From contig UQCY01000027.1 in assembly GCA_900539645.1 (NCBI GenBank), positions 1 to 16,776 of the forward strand: a stretch of 16,776 bases of DNA, written 5' to 3'. This document shows positions 8,014-15,029 of the stretch, piece after piece. Origin of the DNA: an uncultured Clostridium sp. (GTDB lineage Bacteria > Bacillota > Clostridia > Peptostreptococcales > Peptostreptococcaceae). The notes under the pieces were generated by a model. That model was not told the DNA's origin. It saw only the letters and a program-made list of their open reading frames with translations, and did not search any database. Made by a program: the position numbers and the translations under genes. The number at the start of each line of letters is the position of its first letter. Positions within the stretch are counted from its first letter, which is position 1.

Positions 8014-8229
8014 TTATGCTAAGAAACATTCTATAGGTTCAAATCCTTCTTCATCTATAGCTTCCATTAAAATTTCATCAGTTATTGATTCTTCTACGTC
8101 AACAGTTGCAGATTTGTCCTCTAAGCTAACTTCTAATACTTCTACACCATCTATAGCAGAAAGTGCTTCAGTTATTCTATTTACACAGTGCTGGCATCCC
8201 ATGCCATCTATTTTTATTATTTTTTTCAT
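8014..8229 (-). CDS. copZ: CopZ-like heavy-metal-binding chaperone
   Basis: A 71-residue single HMA domain with the metal site GMGCQHC (C12, C15) in the first loop and the expected beta-alpha-beta-beta-alpha-beta pattern (IDGVEVLEVSLEDKSATV, then DEEGFEP). Such proteins bind Cu(I) in the cytosol and hand it to a CopA-type P1B ATPase or to a sensor. The frame extends to a TTG at 8244, but ATG at 8229 has GGAGG 8 nt upstream and is chosen. No copA or csoR gene is in the window. The promoter region carries a CsoR-like palindrome (8259-8277), supporting copper-responsive control. The symbol is by similarity; another soft metal cannot be excluded. Confidence 0.88.
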   Translation of the reverse strand: MKKIIKIDGMGCQHCVNRITEALSAIDGVEVLEVSLEDKSATVDVEESITDEILMEAIDEEGFEPIECFLA

Positions 8230-8258
8230 ATATTTATCCTCCAAGTTTTAATACTTAA

Positions 8259-8277
8259 TATACCTAGTAGGGGTATA
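8259..8277 (-). promoter_or_regulatory. CsoR-like operator
   Basis: A palindrome, TATACC-TAGTAGG-GGTATA, just downstream of the expected start of transcription of the CopZ-like gene. Its half-sites and G-rich centre resemble the known binding sites of the Cu(I) sensor CsoR in other Bacillota. Bound repressor would block transcription and copper would release it; this is inference. Confidence 0.6.
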
Positions 8278-8292
8278 AATCACTATAATTTG

Positions 8293-8321
8293 ATTATATG
8301 TTTGTTAGTCAATAAAGTCAA
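8293..8321 (-). promoter_or_regulatory. Promoter of the CopZ-like gene
   Basis: Minus strand TTGACT (8316-8321), 17-nt spacer, TATAAT (8293-8298). It is near consensus, with transcription expected to start around 8286, so the palindrome at 8259-8277 would cover about +9 to +27. Confidence 0.75.
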
Positions 8322-8385
8322 TATGGTATTGATTTTATTTTTTATTTGTGTTAATTTAATAATAGACAACTGAATTAGTTAAGAT

Positions 8386-8523
8386 GTCTTCAGGGCAGGG
8401 TGAGATTCCCGACCGGCGGTATAGTCCGCGAGCGTTTCTTTAAGCGCAGGAATTGGCAGAAGTTCAATTCAGGATTTGGTGAAATTCCAAAACCGACAGT
8501 ATAGTCTGGATGAGAGAAGATGT
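8386..8523 (+). promoter_or_regulatory. FMN riboswitch (RFN element)
   Basis: Recognisable FMN aptamer. It has CAGGGCAGGGTGAGATTCC near the 5' end, GACCGGCGGTATAGTCCGCGAG, a variable hairpin, GGATTTGGTGAAATTCC and ACCGACAGTATAGTCTGGATGAGAGAAGA, closed by a short P1 (TCTTC with GAAGA). It precedes a terminator and the riboflavin transporter gene, so high FMN is expected to lower RibU expression by transcription attenuation. Confidence 0.95.
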
Positions 8524-8630
8524 GTTAATAATTATCTATTAGTTAGATTTTTTATTATGCAAAATAAATCCTATTTAGGATATATTTTACATACTAATAA
8601 TCAAAAGATATTTTTATAATAGAGAGTTAC

Positions 8631-8667
8631 AACACCTGAAAGACACTTAGTCTATCAGGTGTTTTTT
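8631..8667 (+). terminator. Attenuator terminator of the FMN riboswitch
   Basis: AACACCTGA (8631-8639) pairs with TCAGGTGTT (8655-8663), followed by a T-run, 27 bases before the ribU start codon. About 105 bases separate it from the aptamer; the competing antiterminator pairing was not resolved by eye. Confidence 0.85.
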
Positions 8668-8693
8668 ATTTTAAATTTTAGGAGTGATGAAAG

Positions 8694-9344
8694 ATGATGG
8701 AAAGCAAGACAAAAACAATGACAAGGGTGGCAATGCTTAGTGCACTAGCATTTGCAGCGGTATTATTCATAAGAATACCAATGGTATTATTCTTAGAGTA
8801 TGATCCAAAGAACGTAATTATAACAATAGGTGGATTTATTTGGGGACCATTCATGTCATTAATGGTAGCAGTAGTAACAGCGTTTATCGAATTTTTAACT
8901 ATAAGTGAAGATGGAATAATAGGACTTGTAATGAATATAATTTCTATTTGTGCGTTTTCTTGTACTGCAGCTTTTATATACAAAAAAGATAGAACTTTAA
9001 GAGGTTCAATAATAGGTTTAGTATCTGGTACAATACTTCTTACAGTTGTAATGGTTTTATGGAACTACTTAGTAACACCAATATACATGGGAATTCCAAG
9101 AGCAGAAGTTGTAAAACTTTTAGTTCCAGCGATAATGCCGTTCAACTTAATAAAAGGTGGAATAGATTCAGCTATAATCTTATTAATATATAAACCAATA
9201 GTATCTGCACTTAGAAGAACTGTTCTAAAATCAGAAGCTAAAGATGCACCAAAAATGATAGTACATCCAGGTGTAATGGCTGTAGCAGTACTTGTAATAG
9301 TAACATGTGTAATGCTAGTACTAGCAATGAAAGGAATAATATAA
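8694..9344 (+). CDS. ribU: Riboflavin ECF transporter S component
   Basis: Integral membrane substrate-binding subunit of an energy-coupling factor transporter, 216 residues with about six hydrophobic helices and a charged N-terminus. Family-typical features are LEYDPKNV after the first helix, GGFIWGP, EFLT and the NYLVTPIYMGIPRAEVV stretch before the last helices. It captures riboflavin and needs the shared EcfA/A'/T module, encoded elsewhere. The upstream FMN riboswitch makes the substrate nearly certain. The ATG at 8694 has AGGAG 9 nt upstream; ATG at 8697 is an equally minor alternative. Followed by structured element B. Confidence 0.95.
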   Translation: MMESKTKTMTRVAMLSALAFAAVLFIRIPMVLFLEYDPKNVIITIGGFIWGPFMSLMVAVVTAFIEFLTISEDGIIGLVMNIISICAFSCTAAFIYKKDRTLRGSIIGLVSGTILLTVVMVLWNYLVTPIYMGIPRAEVVKLLVPAIMPFNLIKGGIDSAIILLIYKPIVSALRRTVLKSEAKDAPKMIVHPGVMAVAVLVIVTCVMLVLAMKGII

Positions 9345-9349
9345 TATAG

Positions 9350-9472
9350 CAAAGAAGAGGGTATAGCAAAAACACTCCAGGCTTCGACGCCATGCCCATA
9401 TATGTAACACATTTATATGTTGCATGGCGTCTGTAGATTGTCGTAGTTTTTGCTATAACCCTCTTCTTTTAT
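9350..9472 (+). ncRNA. Structured 3'-UTR element, copy B
   Basis: Begins 5 nt after the ribU stop. The outer stem GAAGAGGG...AAAAAC (9354-9373) pairs with GTTTTTGCTATAACCCTCTTC (to about 9466) with one bulge and ends in TTTT. Internal loop: CTCCAGGCTTC (9375-9385) opposite TGTAGATTGTCG (9432-9443). Inner stem GACGCCATG (9386-9394) pairs perfectly with CATGGCGTC (9423-9431). The apical loop has GTAAC...TGTTG. It is the closest relative of copy A, sharing much of the outer stem and the apical loop but with different, still paired, inner-stem bases. Confidence 0.8.
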
Positions 9473-9521
9473 ACAATAAATTATTCCAACGAAAAACTTA
9501 TGAAGAATGTAAATAGTTTAC

Positions 9522-9557
9522 AAAAAAGGTTGCTACAAATTTTGTAACAACCTTTTT
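9522..9557. terminator. Bidirectional terminator between ribU and ybjQ
   Basis: AAAAAAGGTTG (9522-9532) pairs with CAACCTTTTT (9548-9557), and TACAAA/TTTGTA extends the stem. A-run and T-run flank it. It can end minus-strand transcription from the YbjQ-family gene and back up element B on the plus strand. The remainder of the gap 9345-9665 has element B, this hairpin and an 11-base orphan motif (9625-9635). Confidence 0.75.
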
Positions 9558-9665
9558 CTGTATAATTAAATTTTATTAAGTTTAAATTTGTTTTTAGCTT
9601 AACCTGTAAGTAAGTATATAAGATGAAGCCTGGAGCAAGGAGCAGTTACACTCTTGCCCTTTCTC

Positions 9666-9992
9666 TTATATTCTCTCTATTACTACTGCTGTCCCAGATA
9701 CTGTTACCATTAGCATTCCATTGTCAGCACCTAGTACTTCATAGTCTGTGTCAACTCCAACAACTGCATTTGCACCTTTTGCAGCTGCTCTTCCTTCTAA
9801 TTCTTCAAGAGCTTTTTCTCTGGCATTTTTTAATTCGTCTTCGTAAGAATTTGATCTTCCACCGAATATATTAGATAATCCAGCTGCAAAGTCTTTGAAG
9901 AAGTTAACCCCTGAAACAACTTCTCCGTAAGTTATTCCTTTATACTCAACTATTTTGTATCCCTCTACTGATGGTGTTGTAGTTACTATCAT
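9666..9992 (-). CDS. YbjQ-family (UPF0145) protein
   Basis: A 108-residue soluble protein matching the YbjQ/UPF0145 family throughout: an N-terminal [12 protein letters not shown], the [10 protein letters not shown] strand, an [20 protein letters not shown] segment, a helix with [28 protein letters not shown] and a C-terminal beta hairpin ending AVVIERI. Full family length. The family probably forms an oligomer and is loosely tied to heavy-metal binding in old annotation, but no activity is established. The ATG has AGGGGG upstream. A palindrome covering a possible -10 box lies about 45-65 bases before the start. Single-gene minus-strand unit. Confidence 0.9.
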   Translation of the reverse strand: MIVTTTPSVEGYKIVEYKGITYGEVVSGVNFFKDFAAGLSNIFGGRSNSYEDELKNAREKALEELEGRAAAKGANAVVGVDTDYEVLGADNGMLMVTVSGTAVVIERI

Positions 9993-10033
9993 AATCTTGT
10001 CCCCCTTTTATAGGTAAAATTTATTTTGATTTT

Positions 10034-10057
10034 AACCAAATTATATTAATTTTGGTT
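10034..10057 (-). repeat. Inverted repeat over the putative ybjQ promoter
   Basis: AACCAAA (10034-10040) and TTTGGTT (10051-10057) form 7-base arms around an AT-rich centre that contains TATAAT on the minus strand (10040-10045). Position over a -10 box suggests an operator, but no regulator can be named and the -35 is weak. Confidence 0.4.
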
Positions 10058-10124
10058 TATTTATATATTCTATGGAAAGAAGAAAATTCCTTTGGAAATT
10101 TAGATAAAATTTAAATTTATTTTC

Positions 10125-10153
10125 TTGACATAAAAAAAGATTGCTTGTATGAT
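10125..10153 (+). promoter_or_regulatory. Promoter of the T-box-mtnN-trpS operon
   Basis: TTGACA (10125-10130), 17-nt spacer, TATGAT (10148-10153). It is near consensus and lies about 25 bases before the T-box leader. Confidence 0.8.
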
Positions 10154-10182
10154 AAAAATATAGAAAATTTTAAATTGTAAAT

Positions 10183-10411
10183 CCTAAGACTGGAGAGAGT
10201 AGTCGAGTTGAGTTTGATACAGAGAGTTGCAAGTAGCTGAGATTGCAGCATAAATAGATTCGGTGAATGGGTCCACGAGGAGATAGGTGAATTATAGTAG
10301 CCGAACCGTCACTGCACGTTACGCAGTTTGAGAGATACACGATAAGTGTATAATTTAGGTGGTACCGCGGTAATATCGTCCTAGTGTTTTTTAACACGAG
10401 GGCGTTTTTTT
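10183..10411 (+). promoter_or_regulatory. T-box leader, tryptophan type
   Basis: A tRNA-sensing leader. Stem I has AGAGAG (10221-10226) and GAATGGG, with the specifier codon TGG at 10268-10270. A stem II region and a stem III hairpin (ATACAC/GTGTAT) follow, then the T-box AGGTGGTACCGCGG (10357-10370) and a terminator, CGTCCTAGTGT paired with ACACGAGGGCG, with a T-run (10377-10411). Uncharged tRNA-Trp should favour the antiterminator. The TGG specifier agrees with trpS downstream, although the first gene served is the nucleosidase. Confidence 0.93.
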
Positions 10412-10440
10412 ATTGGAAAAATTAATTTTAGGAGGATATT

Positions 10441-11139
10441 ATGAACAAGATAGGAATAATAGGTGCAATGGAAGAAGAAGTAGCATTACTTCTTGAAAAA
10501 ATAGAATTAGAAGAAAAAGTAGATAAAGCAGGACTTGAGTTCTACGTTGGAAAATTAAGAGGAAAAGACGTAATAGTTGTTAAATGTGGAGTTGGGAAAG
10601 TAAATTCTGCTATGTGTACTCAGATATTAATAAGCGAATTTGGTGCAGAAGCTCTTGTTAATATAGGTGTTGCAGGTGCATTAAATGACGAATTAGACGT
10701 AAATGATATAGTAATTTCAACAGATGCAATAGAATACGATATGGATGCATCAGCATTTGGTGATCCAAAAGGTACTATACCAAGAATGGATTGCTCAGAA
10801 TTTAAAGCTGATGAAAGATTAATAAATGCAGCTTTTGATGCAGCAGTTAAAGAAAATAAAGGACACAATGTTATGAAAGGTAGAATAGCTACTGGAGATT
10901 TATTCGTTGCAGATATGGAAACTAAAAACGAATTAGTAAACGACTTCGGTGGATTCTGCTGTGAAATGGAAGGAGCTGCAATGGCTCATGTTTGCTACTT
11001 AAACAAAACTCCATACGTTATAATAAGAGCTATGTCTGATAAAGCGGACGGAAGTGCAGATGTTACTTTTGAAGAATTCTCTAAAAAAGCTGCTATTACT
11101 TCAGCAAATATAGTTATGGATATGCTTGAAACAGTATAA
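10441..11139 (+). CDS. mtnN: 5'-methylthioadenosine/S-adenosylhomocysteine nucleosidase
   Basis: Cytosolic enzyme that cleaves adenine from methylthioadenosine and S-adenosylhomocysteine, feeding methionine salvage and autoinducer-2 precursor formation. The 232-residue length is normal. Catalytic residues by comparison with E. coli MTAN are E12 (MEEEVALL), E177 (CEMEGAA) and D200 (MSDKADGS). VGKVNSAM, NIGVAGAL and ISTDAIEYDMDASAFG are family stretches. The ATG has AGGAGG 5 nt upstream. It is the first gene after the Trp T-box, and trpS starts 48 bases later with no terminator between, so both probably depend on tRNA-Trp charging. That regulation for this enzyme is unusual. Also named pfs in some species. 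Confidence 0.95.
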   Translation: MNKIGIIGAMEEEVALLLEKIELEEKVDKAGLEFYVGKLRGKDVIVVKCGVGKVNSAMCTQILISEFGAEALVNIGVAGALNDELDVNDIVISTDAIEYDMDASAFGDPKGTIPRMDCSEFKADERLINAAFDAAVKENKGHNVMKGRIATGDLFVADMETKNELVNDFGGFCCEMEGAAMAHVCYLNKTPYVIIRAMSDKADGSADVTFEEFSKKAAITSANIVMDMLETV

Positions 11140-11187
11140 TTTTAAAATTTGAAAATATATAAGTCTAAAATAGAAAGAGGGATTACG

Positions 11188-12189
11188 ATGAGCGAAAAAA
11201 AGGTAATATTTAGTGGTGCTCAGCCATCAGGAAAAATGACATTAGGTAACTATCTAGGAGCAATAAAAAACTGGACAAAACTTCAGGACGAATACGAATG
11301 TTTATTTAGTGTTGTAGATTTACACGCTATAACAGTTCCTCAGGAGCCAAAAGTTCTTAGAGAAAATGCTAAAAAATTATTAGCTCAGTATATAGCTTGT
11401 GGACTAGATCCAGAAAAAAATATTATATTTATACAGTCACATGTTAAAGAACATCTTGAATTAATGTGGGTATTAAATACAATGACATACATGGGTGAGT
11501 TAAACAGAATGACTCAGTTCAAGGATAAAGCGCGGAAATCTGAAGCTAACTTAAATGCAGGTTTATTTACATATCCTGTTTTAATGGCAGCTGATATACT
11601 TCTTTACCAGACAGATTTAGTACCTGTTGGTGATGACCAGAAACAGCACCTTGAATTAGCTAGAGATTTAGCAAATAGATTTAACAATAGATATTCAGAT
11701 ACATTCAAAATACCAGAAGGATATTATCCAAAAGAAGCAGCAAGAGTAATGAGCTTACAGGATCCTACTAAAAAAATGAGTAAATCTGATGAAAATGTTA
11801 ATGGATTTATACTTCTTGAAGACGATCCAGATACAATAAGAAGAAAAATTAAAAAATGCGTAACTGACTCTGAAGGTGTTGTAAGATATTCTCCAGAACA
11901 GCCAGGTATAAAAAATCTTCTTGATATATACTCAGCATTATCAGGAAAATCAATAGATGAGATAGTAAAAATGTACGAAGGTAAAGGATACGGAGAATTT
12001 AAAGCAGATACTGCTGAAGTTATAATAAGCGTATTAGAACCTATGAGACAGAAATACTTATCTCTATTAGAAGATAAAGAATATCTTGAAAAAATATACT
12101 GTGAAGGAGCTAAAAAAGCTGAAGCAAAAGCTAGAAAAACTCTTAGAAAAGTATACAAAAAAGTTGGTTTCTTAGAAAGAAAATATTAA
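11188..12189 (+). CDS. trpS: Tryptophanyl-tRNA synthetase
   Basis: Class I synthetase that charges tRNA-Trp, 333 residues from the chosen start. The N-terminal SGAQPSGKMTLGNYLGAIKNW holds the HIGH-equivalent signature, the ADILLYQTDLVPVGDDQKQHLEL region forms the tryptophan/ATP pocket, and KKMSKSDEN is the KMSKS loop. A helical anticodon-binding C-terminus follows. The frame extends to a TTG at 11149, but ATG at 11188 has AGAGGG 6 nt upstream and gives the normal N-terminus. All 12 glutamines use CAG. Second gene of the T-box operon, ending at its own terminator. Confidence 0.97.
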   Translation: MSEKKVIFSGAQPSGKMTLGNYLGAIKNWTKLQDEYECLFSVVDLHAITVPQEPKVLRENAKKLLAQYIACGLDPEKNIIFIQSHVKEHLELMWVLNTMTYMGELNRMTQFKDKARKSEANLNAGLFTYPVLMAADILLYQTDLVPVGDDQKQHLELARDLANRFNNRYSDTFKIPEGYYPKEAARVMSLQDPTKKMSKSDENVNGFILLEDDPDTIRRKIKKCVTDSEGVVRYSPEQPGIKNLLDIYSALSGKSIDEIVKMYEGKGYGEFKADTAEVIISVLEPMRQKYLSLLEDKEYLEKIYCEGAKKAEAKARKTLRKVYKKVGFLERKY

Positions 12190-12224
12190 TAGATTGACGA
12201 ATTTAATATTTTAATAGTAAAAAG

Positions 12225-12270
12225 AGGACTTGTTTTCGATTAAAATTTTTAACTGAATCAAGTCCTTATT
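12225..12270 (+). terminator. Terminator after trpS
   Basis: AGGACTTG (12225-12232) pairs exactly with CAAGTCCT (12259-12266), followed by TATTTTTG. The loop of 26 bases is long for an intrinsic terminator. Confidence 0.65.
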
Positions 12271-12304
12271 TTTGTACATAGTTTTTGTAGAAAGTAAATT
12301 TGCG

Positions 12305-12424
12305 AAAAAAAATGAGCCATCGAAGCTCATCAAAAGGGTAAGGTTATTACTACTTTTGGGGAAAGTAGAATCAAAGATTAACAATTTATATTATATTTAG
12401 GTTAATCTGTTATTTTCAATCTAT
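12305..12424 (-). ncRNA. Predicted small RNA with C-rich loop, about 120 nt
   Basis: Transcript inferred from a perfect promoter (12431-12459) to an intrinsic terminator. 5' to 3' on the minus strand: hairpin 1, AGATTAAC (12408-12401) with GTTAATCT (12382-12375); hairpin 2, CTACTTT/AAAGTAG closing a CCCCA loop (12368-12350); a single-stranded C-rich linker, AACCTTACCC; hairpin 3, ATGAGC/GCTCAT (12330-12312), with eight T's. There is no ribosome site with a convincing ORF. Exposed C-rich stretches are typical of trans-acting RNAs in Bacillota that pair with ribosome sites. Structure and signals are seen in sequence; expression and targets are inferred. It lies antisense to nothing, between trpS and lspA. 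Confidence 0.65.
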
Positions 12425-12430
12425 AAATAA

Positions 12431-12459
12431 ATTATACAATTTAATTATAAAAGTGTCAA
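12431..12459 (-). promoter_or_regulatory. Consensus promoter of the predicted small RNA
   Basis: Minus strand TTGACA (12454-12459), exactly 17 nt, TATAAT (12431-12436). A perfect match to the sigma-A consensus, the best in the window, pointing away from lspA into a gap without a gene. Confidence 0.75.
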
Positions 12460-12533
12460 TAAATTATCAAGAAAATGTTATAAAAAAATCAATGTCAAAT
12501 ATAAAAAACAAATAATAAAGTAATATGCTATTG

Positions 12534-12542
12534 TGATATAAT
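12534..12542 (+). promoter_or_regulatory. Extended -10 promoter element for lspA operon
   Basis: TGATATAAT about 55 bases before the chosen lspA start; no good -35. It would make a leader of roughly 45 nt. The gap 12190-12596 otherwise holds the trpS terminator and the predicted small RNA. Confidence 0.5.
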
Positions 12543-12596
12543 AGAATATGTATAACTATGTATGAAAGTATAATAACTAAAAATAGGGGTGGTTTT

Positions 12597-13049
12597 TTGA
12601 TATATGAGGTAATAATTGCCATTTTGATAGGTATTGACCAGGCGATAAAGTACGGAGTTTTAAATGTACTTAAAGAAAAAGGAAGTATACCTGTTATAGA
12701 TGGTGTGTTTCATCTAACTTATGTAGAAAATAGAGGAGCAGCATTTGGAATGCTTCAGAATAACCAGATTATATTTGTGATAATAGCTGGACTTGCTACA
12801 GTAATCGGACTTTATTGGCTACATAAGAATAAGGAAAAAATAAACATAATTGGGAAAGCGTCTATTATAATGATTGTTTCTGGGGCAATAGGTAATTTAA
12901 TAGACAGACTTAGACTGGGATTTGTTGTGGATTATTTTGATTTTAGAATAATTTGGCAGTATGTTTTTAATTTTGCCGATATTCTTGTTGTATGTGGAAC
13001 AATATTGCTGTGCTTCTATATATGGAAGTATTCGGATTCGAAGGAGTAA
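12597..13049 (+). CDS. lspA: Lipoprotein signal peptidase II
   Basis: Integral membrane aspartyl protease that removes the signal peptide from diacylated prolipoproteins. From the TTG start it has 150 residues, normal for LspA, with four hydrophobic helices. Signatures are DQAIKY near residue 14, ENRGAAFGML (N45, R46, G47), GNLIDRLRLGFVVDYFDF (catalytic D112 by family alignment) and NFADILV (D128). An upstream in-frame ATG at 12558 would add 13 residues, but it has no ribosome site and lies only about 15 bases from the -10 box; TTG 12597 follows AGGGGTGG and fits the family N-terminus. First gene of lspA-rluD-pyrR, the same order as in Bacillus. Confidence 0.95.
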   Translation: MIYEVIIAILIGIDQAIKYGVLNVLKEKGSIPVIDGVFHLTYVENRGAAFGMLQNNQIIFVIIAGLATVIGLYWLHKNKEKINIIGKASIIMIVSGAIGNLIDRLRLGFVVDYFDFRIIWQYVFNFADILVVCGTILLCFYIWKYSDSKE

Positions 13050-13078
13050 ATTAGAAACTGTGTTTAATAGGAGGTAAG

Positions 13079-14035
13079 ATGTTAGATAATATAAATGAAG
13101 AAAAATTATCTGATGTTAGCTGCGAGGAGATAAGAGAATTTTTAGTAGAAGAAGACGAGGAAGGGGATAGACTAGATGTTTATCTTGCGGACCAGTTCGT
13201 CGATATGTCTAGGAGCTATATTCAGAAGATAATAAAAGATAAAAAGGTAACTGTAAACGGAAAAATTGAAAAAGCTAAATATCTTGTAAAAGAGGAAGAT
13301 AAGATTGTGATAGAAATTCCAAAGCCTAAGGTTTTGGAGGTTGTACCACAGGATATACCAATAGAAATTGTATATGAGGATGATGATATTATAATAGTAA
13401 ATAAACCTCAGGGGATGGTAGTTCATCCTGCGCCTGGAAACTACGAGGGTACTTTGGTTAACGCTATTTTATATCATTGTAAAGGAAATCTTTCTTCTAT
13501 AAATGGTGTTATAAGACCGGGGATAGTACATAGAATTGATAAAGACACTTCTGGGATACTTATGATTGCAAAAAACAACAATGCACATAATTGTCTTGCT
13601 GAGCAGCTAAAGGATCACTCTATAACGAGAGAGTATGAATTTATCTGCCACGGTGTATTTAAAGAAGATAATGTTACAGTTGATAGACCAATAGGGAGAA
13701 ATCCTAAAGATAGATTAAAGATGGCTATCGTTCCAAATGGAAAAAGAGCTGTGACTCATTTTGAGGTGATTGAAAGATTTAATGGATATACGCACGTCAG
13801 AGCTAGGCTTGAAACGGGAAGAACTCATCAGATAAGAGTACATGCGATGTCTATTAATCATCCACTTGTAGGGGATCCAGTGTACGGACCTAAAAATTCA
13901 AAGATAAAATTAAATGGTCAGGCACTTCATGCTAAAAAATTAGGATTTATACATCCTACGACAAAGGAATACATAGAATTTGATTCAGAGCTACCGGATT
14001 ATTTCCAGAAGCTGTTGGAGAAATTAAGAAAATAA
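13079..14035 (+). CDS. RluA-family pseudouridine synthase (RluD-like)
   Basis: RNA-modifying enzyme of 318 residues that isomerises uridine, probably in large-subunit rRNA. An acidic N-terminal extension of about 27 residues precedes an S4 RNA-binding domain (about 28-90, with GDRLDVYLAD and SRSYIQKIIKDKKVTVNG). The catalytic domain has HRIDKDTSG (nucleophile D154), then GRNPKDR, RLETGRTHQIRVH and GDPVYG, all typical of the RluA/RluC/RluD group. Exact uridine targets cannot be read from sequence. The ATG has AGGAGG upstream. It sits 29 bases after lspA in the same operon, equivalent to Bacillus ylyB. All eight glutamines use CAG. Confidence 0.94.
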   Translation: MLDNINEEKLSDVSCEEIREFLVEEDEEGDRLDVYLADQFVDMSRSYIQKIIKDKKVTVNGKIEKAKYLVKEEDKIVIEIPKPKVLEVVPQDIPIEIVYEDDDIIIVNKPQGMVVHPAPGNYEGTLVNAILYHCKGNLSSINGVIRPGIVHRIDKDTSGILMIAKNNNAHNCLAEQLKDHSITREYEFICHGVFKEDNVTVDRPIGRNPKDRLKMAIVPNGKRAVTHFEVIERFNGYTHVRARLETGRTHQIRVHAMSINHPLVGDPVYGPKNSKIKLNGQALHAKKLGFIHPTTKEYIEFDSELPDYFQKLLEKLRK

Positions 14036-14059
14036 TATAAGAAATTAATATTTAAGTAA

Positions 14060-14632
<573 letters not shown>

Positions 14633-14638
14633 AAAATG

Positions 14639-14673
14639 TAGCTGTTGCAATAATTTGCAACAGCTATTTTTTT
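14639..14673 (+). terminator. Terminator after pyrR
   Basis: TAGCTGTTGCAA (14639-14650) pairs perfectly with TTGCAACAGCTA (14655-14666), followed by seven T's. The right half, TAATTTGCAACAG, recurs exactly at 15080-15092 inside element D, and the same CTGTTGCA core forms the opposing terminator at 15222-15256. Confidence 0.9.
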
Positions 14674-14682
14674 GTATAGTTA

Positions 14683-14726
14683 TTATAAATTTATCGCTTA
14701 TATAGAGTGGCTAAATCAAAATTTAC
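14683..14726 (+). repeat. Intergenic repeat M, copy 1
   Basis: Begins TTATAAATTTA and ends TAAATCAAAATTTA, with a GTGG(C/A)TAAATC centre. An inverted copy lies at 15167-15212 and a more diverged one, also inverted, at 14890-14935. Copies 1 and 2 bracket element C and can pair at their ends, extending its hairpin to about 250 nt. Confidence 0.6.
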
Positions 14727-14745
14727 CGAATATCTATTTTAAGAG

Positions 14746-14870
14746 CAGCGAAGAGTATATAGACAAAATCTTCTCCAGGCTTCGACGTGTATGTGAGTAA
14801 CATACCTTGTTGTATTTAAAATACACGTCTGCAGATTGTCGAGTGATTTTGTCTATATACTCATATGCTG
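14746..14870 (+). ncRNA. Structured 3'-UTR element, copy C
   Basis: Outer stem of 18 perfect pairs (GAGTATATAGACAAAATC at 14753-14770 with 14845-14862), extended by CAGC/GCTG at the base. Internal loop CTCCAGGCTTC (14773-14783) opposite TGCAGATTGTCG (14830-14841). Inner stem GACGTGTAT (14784-14792) pairs perfectly with ATACACGTC (14821-14829). The apical loop has GTAACA...TGTTG. It lies about 110 bases after pyrR, beyond the pyrR terminator, on the same strand. Unlike copy A it lacks a T-run, so here termination may not be its role. Confidence 0.75.
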
Positions 14871-14889
14871 TAGCTTATAAATAGCTTTG

Positions 14890-14935
14890 TAAAGTTTTGA
14901 TTTAATCATCCTTTAGCAAGCTAGTAAATTTATAA
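14890..14935 (-). repeat. Intergenic repeat M, copy 2 (diverged)
   Basis: Read on the minus strand it starts TTATAAATTTACTA and ends TTAAATCAAAACTTTA. It is preceded on that strand by AACAAGTCCTTTTG, resembling the AACAGTTCTTTTC that precedes copy 3, so more than the M unit was duplicated. Confidence 0.5.
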
Positions 14936-15029
14936 CATATTGAAACAAAAGGACTTGTTGAAAATATTACATCGGTTATCCGCAGGTTCTGCTCAAATCG
15001 AATTTTATAGGGATAATATCTAACTTAGT

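Noticed and set aside
690..9472. Copies A and B as ends of a transposon or as CRISPR-like repeats
   Set aside because: No transposase, no regular spacing, no target duplications, and variable but paired stems speak for an RNA element.
9623..9874. Leucine-rich plus-strand frame opposite ybjQ
   Set aside because: Opposite strand of a clear YbjQ-family gene; low-complexity translation.
10170..10397. A 75-codon minus-strand frame over the T-box
   Set aside because: The region is fully explained by the T-box leader on the plus strand.
12558..12596. ATG at 12558 as the lspA start
   Set aside because: No ribosome site and too close to the -10 box; TTG 12597 follows AGGGGTGG and gives the usual LspA N-terminus.
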